Positions 1 to 10,743 of a stretch of 64,000 nucleotides of DNA are shown piece after piece. The notes beneath the pieces are model-generated. The model saw only the letters and a list, made by a program, of their open reading frames with translations, had not been told where the DNA came from and did no database searches. Position numbers and translations under genes: made by a program. The first letter of the stretch is position 1. Every line of letters starts with the position of its first letter. The DNA comes from Fratercula arctica. Taxonomy: Eukaryota; Chordata; Aves; Charadriiformes; Alcidae. The DNA is taken from assembly GCA_947846985.1 (NCBI GenBank), contig CANTUZ010000002.1, positions 154,623,889-154,687,888 on the forward strand. Reading direction: 5' to 3'.

Positions 1-2489
1 TGAAGAAGTGAAATGCAACCTCTGATGAAACCCCAGGACCTATGAGTTATTCCCAGTCACTTTCAGGAAAGCTTCCTTTCATAGTTCCTCCAACCCAAAC
101 CGCTCTGTTTTTCATAGCACAGTGGGAGCTAGAGATGTCTATAAGTAAACATGGCCAGAACTGGAGATGTTCCCCCCCGCACCAAATCAGATTCCTTTAA
201 CATATCGCTAGTCGCTCTTGAAATTTTTAGTGCACATCACCTTTTTATTCTGCAATGCACCTGGAGAGTATATACATGACTTGACTGCTTCTGTGTCCTG
301 ACAGCTTCACCAGCTCACAGGAAGAGTGACCCAACCAAAAAAAAGTTCACAAGTCTTCAGGAGGAACATAACCACCTTCCTCCACACTTTTGGGTTTGGG
401 TTTGTTTTTTTCCCACTAGATATATTTCAAATAAAAGAAAATTTTACAAGTGTTCCAACGGCTTAACTAACTTCTGCCCCTCCTCCAGAAGGCAGCAAGG
501 GTTAAGGATGCATGGCCCTGGCCACTTGTCAGATTTGGCATGCTACAGCCAACAGCTGGTGGAGGCAGTTAATTAGTCCTGCACCCTGCTCAAAGTTCAG
601 CCTTTATTGGCAGGGAAAAGCAGGCTGCACCAGCCCTCTTCCCTCTTTCAATTAACAAAGGCCTGTGCCATCAGATTACCTTGGCAACATGCCATGGCAT
701 CCATGTCATTTGCCTGCCTGAGCTTTGCCATGGCAACCAGAAAGCCAACCTTGCCAAAGCAGCATCTGGTCTATGGGTGGCAGATTACCTGCCAAACAGA
801 TTTACTAGCTGCAAAGTGCTGCTGACTGCCCTGAGAAAAGAGAGGAAGGGGGAAAATCTTGTGACAAAAAGATGGTTATCCATTTTAATTTTTCTTTCTA
901 AGCAAAGGTTTCCAGAGGTCCAGCTGCTGATGTGTGGATAGAGCATGTCTTTATTCTTTCTGGGCATGAAAGCCATTAAACAAATTAGGCTTTATCTTAG
1001 CCACAAGATCCTCTGGGCATTACAGAAGCTAAATTCTTTGTTGAGAACTAATTTCTATTATGCAGTAACCAGGCTGGTCTTGACAGAGCACTGCTGGTTT
1101 TTCATTTCATTTTATCACATCCATTTTGTTGTGTTGACACTACAGATATGTGTGATCCAAAAACTATGGATCCAACTGCTCATAAGCTGCAGGGAAAATC
1201 AGATCTGAATGTCAGCATCACATCTAGTTCCAATGGCCTATAAAACTCAAGGACAGGCAGTAGCAGATTCGTAAGTAGTGTGAGACTTTTCCAGTGGAAT
1301 GTCTGTTCACGGTAGAGACTGAAGCTCCTGGATTCATAGAGGGAAGAGAAACAGATTGTAAGCAGTGCAGGACTGCCTCCATCTCTACCAAATGATCCTT
1401 GAAAGCAAGCCATGTTGCAGAGGAAAGACATAAAACCATTGGTCAACACCCAGTGATTCCTCTGTTTTGGGAGACAATTCCTTTCTGGCTCTAACTCAGT
1501 CTCAACACTGAGTTGCTGTGACATGCTAATCAGACTCTCAAGAGGTATTTGAATGCAAATACAACATGAATACCACTATGCAGCAAGGGGTGAAAGAACA
1601 AGGTTCCTTTCCAGTCCCTCCTGGGTGGTTAGTACACCCCTGAAACATGACAGTTCTCTGGAGAAACAAATGGGATCAAGGAAAATAATGATCATCTCAT
1701 TTCAGCTCTTCTTACAAACCTAAGCAACGTCTCATAAACTTTAATTTCTTACTCCAGGATATCCCTATCCCAGTTTCTGTCTCTGTGGCCTTTACACACT
1801 GAAGGAGGTAGTACAATGGGTGGTGGTAGCTACAGATGAAACAATCAGAGACTGAAGTTGCTGCAGCAGTGGGAAAGTTTCTTTCAGGTTGGAAAGCAAG
1901 GTTGGTCACCAAAGCTTTACACACTCAGTGAGAAGTGACATAAAATTCTTTAGGTAGTCAATGGTCTAGATGCTTCTTTTCCCTTAGGTTTAGGCTTCTA
2001 AGGGATAAATTTGGAAGACTGTGCATGCATGTGTCTCTCAGTGTCATGCAGAACTATGCTGTGCTGAGAGAGCAAAATCAATAGCTAAATCTGGACAAAA
2101 TAAATTGGGTAGCTAGCACATACTTGAAAGACTCTTGGCATAAAGATAGCCTCACAGATCAGAATATAAATAACTTGAGAGTTCACGCCTTGCATCTACA
2201 TCAACGATTGTAACAAAAAACCCCCACAGAATAAAGGAAACACAGAAAAACAAATCTTTGGTCCTTAAGCCTTTCCAAACTCAGTATGTAGAAGGCCAGT
2301 GCATGAGGGACATACATCGCTTCACCACATCACTTTGCTAGACAATTCTTTCATGCCCATGTAGGTCAGTGTTGTAGTTTGGTGCACTGCATCCACCTCC
2401 AGCACTCATACAGTCGTTACTGAATATCACCTCACACCTTTCAGTGTCTTTGCCTGAAGCTGATGGGCAACACCACCATGAAAGGGTGT
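1..2489. other. Single-copy DNA without a recognisable gene
   Basis: No coding exon, transposon or RNA gene is recognisable. Open frames are short, overlap on both strands and have no domain I recognise. The only structured part is the motif cluster at 540-830, listed separately. A small T/G-rich tract lies near 390-412. Confidence 0.6.
540..830. promoter_or_regulatory. Candidate enhancer-like motif cluster with two RFX X-boxes
   Basis: Several textbook binding motifs lie close together: an E-box CAGCTG (553-558), a homeodomain core TTAATTAG (569-576), a SOX/TCF-like AACAAAGG (654-661), and two near-consensus RFX X-boxes. These are ATTACCTTGGCAAC at 675-688 and TTTGCCATGGCAAC at 724-737. Each differs from the GTTRCC-N-RGYAAC palindrome at the outermost base. 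A third, degenerate copy starts at 784 and repeats the 10-mer CAGATTACCT seen at 672-681. RFX factors bind X-boxes in ciliary and MHC-II gene promoters and enhancers. A weak open frame crosses the region but has no protein similarity I recognise. Regulatory function is inference from motif density only. Confidence 0.35.
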
Positions 2490-2640
2490 CATCCTTCCTC
2501 ATAGGACAGACAAAGGCACAGAGAACCGAGTGACCTCCCCATATTCACAGAAGTTTCACCAGAGTGCATACTGGGCCATGTCCTCTTTCAGCTCAGTATC
2601 CTAACTGTTAATTGTACCTTCATTCATCCTTTCTGGCTCT
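2490..2640 (-). repeat. MIR-like tRNA-SINE relic
   Basis: Around 2507-2600 the sequence follows the reverse complement of the MIR core and 3' part. A GGACAGACAAAGGCACAGAG block corresponds to the MIR 'gaaactgaggcacagag' block, followed by a GTGACCTCCCCATATTCACA stretch matching 'gtgacttgcccaaggtcaca'. The copy is strongly diverged and its ends are uncertain. The call rests on remembered consensus shape, not on an alignment score. Confidence 0.45.
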
Positions 2641-2659
2641 TCTGCTCACAATGCACACA

Positions 2660-3180
2660 TATTGCTACAGAGATCAGAGACCTGAAGGCCAAATCCTGCA
2701 GCCCGTCTGCATCCGACAGAGGGAGTGACTCCATGTTGACTTGCTGCCGCGCTGGATGAGATAAAGGCTGAGGCAGGTGTGAGAGACCTGTCTGAGGTCG
2801 GGGAGAAGCAGCAAAGAGAAGAGAGGCTTGAACATTCCTGTGAGGGATCAGCTGCCATAGACCTCAAGGGATTGGCTGTGCCTGGCAGGGTTAGGAAAAC
2901 ATCGTCACCCCAAAGAGAGCTTGGCCTGGCAGCTCAGAATCTTCCAGAGGAACCAGCCTGATGCCTGGAAGCTTCCAGAAGGAGTTGGTCAGGTGGCCCA
3001 GACCCTGGGGTGGAGATTTGGGGCTGCTGCAGGGTCTGTCCCACTGCACACCCTGAGGAGCTGCTGTGGGATGTGGCCTCCTCGAGGACCCCAACTCCCC
3101 AAGGAACCCACAGCACAGCCAGCCGAGCACCTGGCACGGTGAGTGTGTATCTGGCTCTGTGACTGAGCCTCAGTCCTGCG
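2660..3180. other. GC-richer patch with a good splice-donor-like site
   Basis: This stretch is clearly richer in G and C than its AT-rich flanks and has overlapping open frames on both strands, as expected where stop codons are rarer. Near 3138-3147 it contains GGTGAGTG, a close match to a vertebrate 5' splice site. The translations (for example the plus frame 2921-3142) show no domain I recognise. It could be a noncoding exon, an old promoter-like patch or nothing. I see no TATA box or polyadenylation signal that would decide. Confidence 0.2.
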
Positions 3181-5678
3181 CATTTCTCCTCTTTAATTTG
3201 ATCAGCTGCTCCCAATGAGAAGTAAATTGACTGTGGCTTGTATATGACTCCTCGAAGTGATGAGTTTGACAGAGGTTTCATCCCACATCTGCTGTAGCAT
3301 TCACCACACAGACATCTCCCTTGACCAGTCGTCTTGAGATTTCCTTGCCCTGCCAGGATGAGGAAAGAACAGAGTCTTTCCAGAGAAAGGCTCCTGTCAT
3401 TTTACATCATTTGTGGTCAAAAGTCAGGGATCAGCCACACTGATGAAAAACCTCTTGACTCCAGCCTCTGGTATGTTCATGATTCTTTTCCAGATCCCAG
3501 ACTTTTATGATGTCAGGATTTCTGTATGTGAAAGGCATCTGAGGCTGCCTGAGCATATCTGTTTTTTTTTTTTTTTCCCCCTGTCTTTCAGTAGTGGTCA
3601 AAAAAGAAATTGAGTGAAGTAAAAAAAAAAAAAAAAATGCAACAGTTTACCCCTTGTCTTTTAGCTAATGAGTTACAAATGGGTGGCTGGAAAGTTACCA
3701 AAACACCTTGAGGGTACTAAAGCAGTCCCACTGAGTTCTCCAACCTTTGCTCAGAGACATTGGTCGCAGGAGCTGTGGGTGCCCCATGCAGGGTGCGATG
3801 CCTGAGAAGCAAGGTGGGAAGTGCCAACACCCGAACACAATGCACCGATCTTTATTTAGGAAAGAAAATGTTAGAGTTAATGCCTAAAGCAGAACTGGGT
3901 TCTTTGTGGATCACTCAGCTTCAGTGTCTTGTCCAAAACCTGTTGTGTGCAATAAGAAAGTTCTGTTGATTTCTGTAGCCCTTGGCTTGTGTCCCAATAG
4001 TCAAGCTCCGTCTCTTACACATGAATTCTGTAAAATACTAAACAGTGGGTTATCATTTGAACTCTCAGTTCAGTGACAGGGTGTAAAAAATAGCAGGTAT
4101 CTTCATATCTTCCAGGGAAGCGTGGTGTTTTTCTGGAAAGCTGCTCAATTTAGTCCTAAAGTGACGTCTCTACTGTGGTGGAGTAAAAGAAATAGCAACT
4201 AGAATCTGCATCACTATGTTTTGTTTGCCTGTTTCGGTGACCTACCTGTATCCATAGCAATTTTGTGACAAAATGAGAGAAGCAAGTACACAGACTTCTG
4301 GTTTAGTCATCTCTGTGATCAGAAGTATGTGTGTTGCGTATGTGCTTCAGAGGAGTGGAATTGATCTGAAACTCTGTCACCTCAAATATACTGCTGGGCC
4401 ATCCTAGGAAATCCTAATAAATCCTTCTGACTTAATTGCTAAGCTCTCCAGGGCACGGAGACATGAGCAAAAGCAGCATGCTAAATGGCTTTCAGGGTGT
4501 CAGGAAGTCTAAGAAGCTGAAACCAAGTATTCATTACCGCTGAAACATTTTTGTTAGAGGTTTGCCTGTGTTATGCTTTATAAGAAAGACTTTATTGGGA
4601 TGCAGAAATTGTTTCATTATTTACAGAGTTGGAGAGTCACCACACTGGAGTTAGTAGGAGATCACAAGGGAAATTATCCACTGGTACGGGGAGTGTTTTC
4701 GTACGTGGGATTGAATCTTTTACACAGTCTGAGAATGCTATTTTACTTCAAATGATAATACCGTCTCTTATGTGGTACTCAGTTTGAAGCAATTTTGATG
4801 ATCCTGTCATTTCCAAATGCTAAGAACTGACTCAGCAACCCAATGAGTTGTCTCACGTTAGGATCTCAGATTAGCAATCCTCCCCTCTAACGCAGGTTAT
4901 AGTTGGCTGCCAAGAGCACGTCCCGGACACCATCCCCACTGCTGTCCAAGTTTTAATCCAGAAGTAGGTCAAATCCAGACGGTGTGTCAGTAAACATTAA
5001 TGTGTTTTAATTATCAGGCTATTTTTAGAAGGTTCATCATGTTATAGTGCCAGGAAGTGAAGTGGAGCAGAAAGTAAAATCCAAGTGAGGTGCTTCACTC
5101 TTCTTGAGATAGAGGGATGGGTTATGCATCATTAACACTATTAATGAAAGCCAAATAATATCAGTTCTAGGTTTAAAAGCTGAGTGTCAACAGAGAATCT
5201 ACCTCAGAAACCAGCACTTCTTGTTTACTTATGTCATGTTTCCTGAATCCCAACGTCATTGTCAAGTAAGAGAAGTTTTCAGTCAGTTTTTTAGTAATAT
5301 TGGTTCTACATCCTCCTTCCTCCCATTAGTAGGACAATGAAAATACTGATTATTTTGACCTTCAGGAAGTTCTCAGGAATGTTTTCTTTGTGACTGAGCT
5401 TGTATGAGTAGAGCAACTTGAATTTTCCAGGGCAATTACTCATTCCTGGTGAGAAGTGATTTAAATGAGCACCAGCTCCCTCAACCCATACCTCAGAGTT
5501 TTCTTGTGTATTACAAGGTCTAAACAGGATCATCTAGAGGCTGAGATTAGGCAGCAATTACTTTTGTGGTGGATGCTGAGATACTTAATACAACAAAATG
5601 CAGATGTCTTTGAAAGTGTGAAGCTATAGACCTAGATTTACTGGTTATCAACTGCAACTACTAATTATGGTTCATTTA
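3181..5678. other. Single-copy AT-rich DNA
   Basis: No gene or transposon recognised. It holds two homopolymers about 45 bp apart, a T run at about 3561-3576 and an A run at about 3621-3637. Together they form a potential T/A hairpin pair. Otherwise featureless. Confidence 0.5.
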
Positions 5679-6204
5679 GAATCATAGAATCATAGAATCA
5701 TAGAACCATAGGGTTGGAAGGGACCTCTGGAGATCATCTAGTCCAACCCCCCTGCCAGAGCAGGGTCACCTAGAGCAGGTTACACAGGAACACGTCCAGG
5801 CGGGTTTTGAATGTCTCCAGAGATGGAGACTCCACCACCTCTCTGGGCAGCCTGTTCCAGTGCTCTGCCACCCTCAGGGTAAAGAAGTTCCTCCTCATGT
5901 TTAGGTGGAACTTCTTGTGCTCAAGTTTGTGCCCGTTGCCTCTTGTCCTGTCCCCGGGCACTACTGAAAAGAGCCTGGTCCCATCCTCCTGACTCCCACC
6001 CTTTAAGTATTTATAAGTGTTGATAAGATCCCCCCTCAGCCGTCTTTTTTCCAGACTGAAGAGACCCAAATCCCTCAGCCTTTCCTCATAAGAGAGGTGT
6101 TCCAGTCCCCTAATCATCTTGGTAGCCCTCTGCTGCACCCTTTCCAGCAGTTCCCTGTCCTTCTGGAACCGGGGAGCCCAGAACTGGACACAGTACTCCA
6201 GGTG
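5679..6204 (-). mobile_element. CR1 LINE, 5'-truncated 3' end with ORF2 C-terminus
   Basis: The plus strand starts with three AGAATCAT-type 8-mers, the reverse complement of the CR1 tail, then the CR1 3' UTR block. From 6138 down to 5770 an open frame of 122 codons encodes the C-terminus of CR1 ORF2. It shows [12 protein letters not shown] (partly upstream of the first Met), [20 protein letters not shown] and [20 protein letters not shown], and ends at a natural-looking stop. The element breaks off upstream at about 6204 within the segment encoding 'EYCVQFWAP', a typical CR1 5' truncation. The frame has no internal stop, so this is one of the younger copies here. It lacks endonuclease and RT palm and cannot be active alone. 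Confidence 0.93.
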
Positions 6205-9200
6205 TGAGTTTCTATCTAATGTATGTGTTCTAGGCTCTCACACGTATTTCTTGCATGTGATCTTGAGTAAATCATCTGCATTTTCTATCTGCCATGTGTA
6301 GCATAAGAAAAGCAATACCTTATACCTCTCTTTTAATGTTTTTATGCGCAATGTTTGGCTACGGAATTTTATTCCTGTTTGACACTCCTCAGTGCAATTA
6401 TAAAAAGTAAAAATATTTATTTTCTGAAAAGGAAAAAAAAAAAAACAGGACTCCTTGCTTGTTTCTCAGCATGCTACCTGTGAATCCAGGCAAGGTACAG
6501 TCATTGCTGATTTTTCCCATGTAAATAACAACCTCTATTCAAATGAATTGCAGTTATCAAGTAAGAAGTGTAATGGGGCCAACATAAACCAAATACAATG
6601 CAAACATGAGAACAGACTGCAATGAATAATCCAGTCATCCCAGGTTTCCTGCCCTCTGCCTCCATCCAGCCCTGGGATAATTGTGGAGTTTTGCTTAGGC
6701 TGGAAAAATGCTCATCTTGCAGTTGCAAGCATATCGTGTTGGATTTCAGTTTTATTTTTAGTCAAGTGGATTTGCTGTCTCTTGTCAGCTTATTGTGCTG
6801 TGTTAGCAGGGACATTTGAACAGAACAGAGTTTTGTTGGAGCTCCAGTGGGGTCTTGCATATAAAATCAAAGCTCTCTTGCTTACTTCATGTTCTCATTC
6901 ATTCAGTCAGTGTCTCCTCAAAGCCTGCCAACTCTGTGGGCATGCAGCCAGTTTCACATTTACTACTGGGTTTTGTGCTGGCTGCCAGTCACAAAGGATG
7001 GTGATAAACGGATTCAGCAGCACCTATTAGGATTAACTGAAGGCTTAAATTCATTTTGAACCCTCTTACTGCCAAAATTAATTATACTAAAATTAATTAT
7101 GCCGTGTTAGCCACTGAAGAATGGGCCAAGGTGAGGAAAATACCCACTTTAACATTTACTGCAGTCTGGAGCTGAAACAAACGGCGGCATCTGTAGAACA
7201 CAGGACTCATCATGCTTGCTAGACTCACAAGCATAAATGTAAGCTCTTTGCATTGCCTGCTTTCAGTTGTCTTTAGACTTTGGTCTCAGAGACCTTGTCC
7301 TGCATGCCGGCTTCAGTGATTCAGGTCAGTCAGAACAGCACCTGTATGGTGATCTGCAAAGCAGCTTGGAGAGTAGGAGAATCCTCATATTTGTAGCAAG
7401 TTGGAATCCCACCTGTTGTATTTCATGGCATGGCATTTGGAAGAATATGTTAATAGAAAATTCAGTGACCTGATAGCTTTGCAAACCAAAAAGGGTCCTG
7501 TTCAGCTAACCTATTGATTGTAATAATTCAGTTCAACCTTACGTTGAAGAACAGCTGCTAAAAACAGTGTAATACCATATGGAAGCCCTGAAACTCTCTA
7601 CTATCAAAGAAGCGGATTGTCAAATAGCAGATGTAGTAGAACCCACCATGGTGGCACCGAGATGATGAATAACCTCAGTTAAGTTCTGCTAGGTCCATAC
7701 AATGTCCTTAAGAACAGCATTATTGGATTAGAGCTCCCTTTCAAAATTATGCATCAATGTGAGTAACACTGGCAGAATCTGGTCTAGGCTAGACAACAGG
7801 CTGCACCTTTAACCCTGACGAAATGATAATAAAGCCATGAGAGTCACAATGTCCCAGTAAATGACTTGAGTCCTTCCTTTTGTGCCCTCTTCTATATTCT
7901 GATAGGGTATGAAGTCCATCTACAACATATAAACCAACAAATTTCCTTGATCAGAATGCTTAAGACTGAAGGGAAGAGCTTCCATTTAAAAGGTGGAGGA
8001 AAGAGAGGAATAAAAGTAGAACAAAAGCCGGTTTTTAGAAACATTACTTAAAAATGAACGGAATGTCACTCTTCCCTGCTGCTCCTCAGTCTAATCCAGA
8101 CAAGGAAATTATTTATTTTGACTACTTCAGGGAAGGGCCTGATTACTTTATCCTTTCCAAAGGCTCATCTATAGTGCATACAATAATAAAAAGTCAGCTC
8201 CTAAGACTCCACTGTAAAATCCAGTAGTTTGCGTTTCTGTGCTATCTCACTTCATTCATTTCAGATAAAAGGTTTCCCTCTTCATTCCTGTTCAAGTTAC
8301 AAACAATTCTTGTGTATTTTCTTGCTGGTGTTTGCTTGTCTTTAGCTTGCAGAGAAAAATCTTTCTTGCCGCACTCCTGCAGAAAGACATGGTGATCTGT
8401 AGACAATTAGACTTATTCCCCATTTGAAAATTAAATTATACTGTTTTGCCTATAGTTGTGCATTGCTCAGAAAGTTGCTACAGAGCATGCCTTGTCTGAG
8501 GAATTAATTAATTGCTTTTTGGTTTTTTGTTTTTTTTTTTTTTTGTTACAAAGGTAGCTTTTAAATTACTCATAAAATCAAAGCTAGGTTTTGGGGTTTT
8601 TTTAATTTCTTTCCAGTAATTATGTGTTTTACTAAGAGACAAAACATTCCAGTTGAGCAAAAGTCTGAGAAACCAGATTCAGGAAATGTAGTTGAAACGT
8701 ACCAGAAACAAAGTCAGAACTGGATTAACCATTGTTTCCCTCTGTATTTAACAAGGAGTTATACATACCTTCAGAGTCATTCAGTCCAATTATTATTTGA
8801 ATCTATATAGGGAGTGTAGGACGGACTAAATTCTAAGTTTATGGTACCTGCATTAGGATGTTAAAGTTCAACAAGATGGAAACCAAGCCAGGAAGTGCAA
8901 ACAGAATGCAGTCTCTCATCCAGTGCATGGCCTTATATCCAAAATAGCCCATCTATCTCCTGTATTTTGGATTGACTGCTGCATGATGTGGCTCTGCCAT
9001 GTTCTTGTTTCTCCAGCTTAGCTGAAAACATCAAAGTTTGACATTTTGCCTTCCTCTAGTTCATCCTTTGGGACTATGCTGGACATCATCTGGTAGCCGC
9101 ATGACAATGGACTTTATTGATTTGTCTTCATATAGCCCTACTGGTATTGTACCTGATCTGTAATACCTTTCTGCTTCTTTTGGAGCCTGATGGTAAAATA

Positions 9201-10071
9201 TTGGTTTAATTTCTTGCTTTCACATTTTTATGCCTATTCTTTTTCTTCCTTTTTTTTTTTTTTTTTTTTTTTTTTTCAGAAAACCAACATGTTTAAGAGA
9301 TTCTCTTAAGAGAGTTTGTATTGTAAAACACAGCTCTCAGATTCAGAGCGGCAACCTGCTAAATAAGAGTTGTATTTCAGGATGAGATTCAACTGCCAAC
9401 CATAACCTCTTGTCCCTTCCCTCCACATCCTAGCTGCAATGCAAAGGAAATATGGGGAAGTGGATCACAAGGAAACTGCAACACTCTCCGTGATTTGCTT
9501 GTTTGGACTGTTAGATATTGACTCCTCCTAGATCTTCATCAGAATGTCTGTAATTTAGTCCAGAAAAAGGCCCTTTTGAAAAATAAGGAGAACTGGGATC
9601 TTCTCATCCATACCAGACTTGGATCTGTACAAGATTCTTCAGCATGGCATCCATAGTCTCTTAAGACAGGAACTCCTGCACACACAACACTCCTGATGTC
9701 CTCCTGAAACACTAAAGTGTTCTGTATCTTCTACAACAGAAATAAACCCAATACTTTCAGTGTCTTCTATAGCATGTGCATAGTTCAAAGCATTTCCCCA
9801 TTGTTCGCTAGTGTTCCCCATTATTATTTGACAATTTCTTTCAGTTATCACATATGAATATCATGTAGCACACTGGAGTTTCATTCTTAGAATCCCATAG
9901 CCTTGAATAAAGCTATAAGGTCACCAGAAAGGGCTGGTGTGTCTGCTTCTGAGTTAAATCTTTCTGACAGTAGTGACAAGGGGAGACTAAAAATGGTGGT
10001 ACTACTCAGTTTGGAGAGAAGCAGCCTGATGAAGGATTTAATTGATGCTTATGAAATCCTGAAGGTGATGA
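6205..10071. other. Single-copy AT-rich DNA
   Basis: No coding exon or transposon recognised over about 3.9 kb. It contains an A run near 6429-6444, a T-rich tract near 8518-8545 and a pure T run of about 27 at 9250-9276. Short open frames on both strands have no recognisable similarity. Confidence 0.5.
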
Positions 10072-10341
10072 ATAGAATCATAGAAACCACAAATCATCTA
10101 GGTTGGAAGGGACCTTCCAGATCATCTAGCCCAACCACTAACCTAACACTGACAAAAACCATCACTAAACCATATCTCTAAGCACTACATCTACCCACCT
10201 TTTAAATACCTTCAGGGATGGTGACTCAACCATTTCCCTGGGCAGCCTGTTCCAATGCTTGACAACCCTTTCAGTGTAAAAATTTTTCCTAATATCCAGT
10301 CTAAACCTCCCCTGGTGCAACTTGAGGCCATTTCCTCTTGG
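10072..10341 (-). mobile_element. CR1 LINE 3' end, short
   Basis: Reading leftward on the minus strand, it begins in the ORF2 C-terminal segment that corresponds to '[19 protein letters not shown]'. It then passes the '[12 protein letters not shown]' region (plus-strand CTGGGCAGCCTGTTCCAATG near 10240-10259) and the 3' UTR with GACCTTCCAGATCATCTAG, and ends in AGAATCATAGAA. It is close in sequence to the copies at 31316-31700 and 57403-57865, so it belongs to the same subfamily. Only about 270 bp remain. Confidence 0.9.
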
Positions 10342-10440
10342 AATAGGATGAATAAAAGCTGTTGTCTGCTAAATCCTAAAGTATTAAAACTCAAGGGCAT
10401 TCATTGATACTAGTTGTAAATTGCTTGAAAACTAACTAGA

Positions 10441-10537
10441 TAGGATAGGATAGGATAGGATAGGATAGGATAGGATAGGATAGGATAGGATAGGATAGGA
10501 TAGGATAGGATAGGATGGAATGAAATGGAATGGAATA
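10441..10537. repeat. (TAGGA)15 pentanucleotide array fused to a CR1 tail
   Basis: Positions 10441-10515 are 15 perfect copies of TAGGA. They run into 22 bp of variant units (TGGAA, TGAAA, TGGAA, TGGAA) that abut the CR1 body at 10538. The CR1 subfamily on the right normally ends in a TAGAA-type pentamer tail, so this array is most simply a mutated and expanded CR1 3' tail. The purity of the TAGGA block argues for recent expansion. Confidence 0.95.
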
Positions 10538-10743
10538 TTTCCATTGGAAGGGACCTGCAATGATCATCTAGTCCAACTGCCTGACTAATTCAGGGCTGAC
10601 CAAAAGTTAAAGCATGTTATTAAGAGCATTGTCCAAATGCCTCTTAAACACTGACAGGCTTGGGGCATTGACCACCTCTCTCAGAAGCCTATTCCCGTGT
10701 TTGACTATCCTCTTGGTAAAGAAATGCTTCCTATAATATATTT
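10538..10743 (-). mobile_element. CR1 LINE 3' end of the pentamer-tail subfamily
   Basis: The plus strand reads CATTGGAAGGGACCTGCAAT, GATCATCTAGTCCAACTGCC, then GGGCTGACCAAAAGTTAAAG. It reaches the ORF2 C-terminal antisense GACCACCTCTCTCAGAAGCC and is truncated at about 10743. This 3' UTR differs from that of the 8-mer-tailed CR1 copies elsewhere in the window and marks a separate subfamily, to my recollection the chicken CR1-F/Y type. It follows a second minus-strand CR1 300 bp to the left. Confidence 0.85.
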
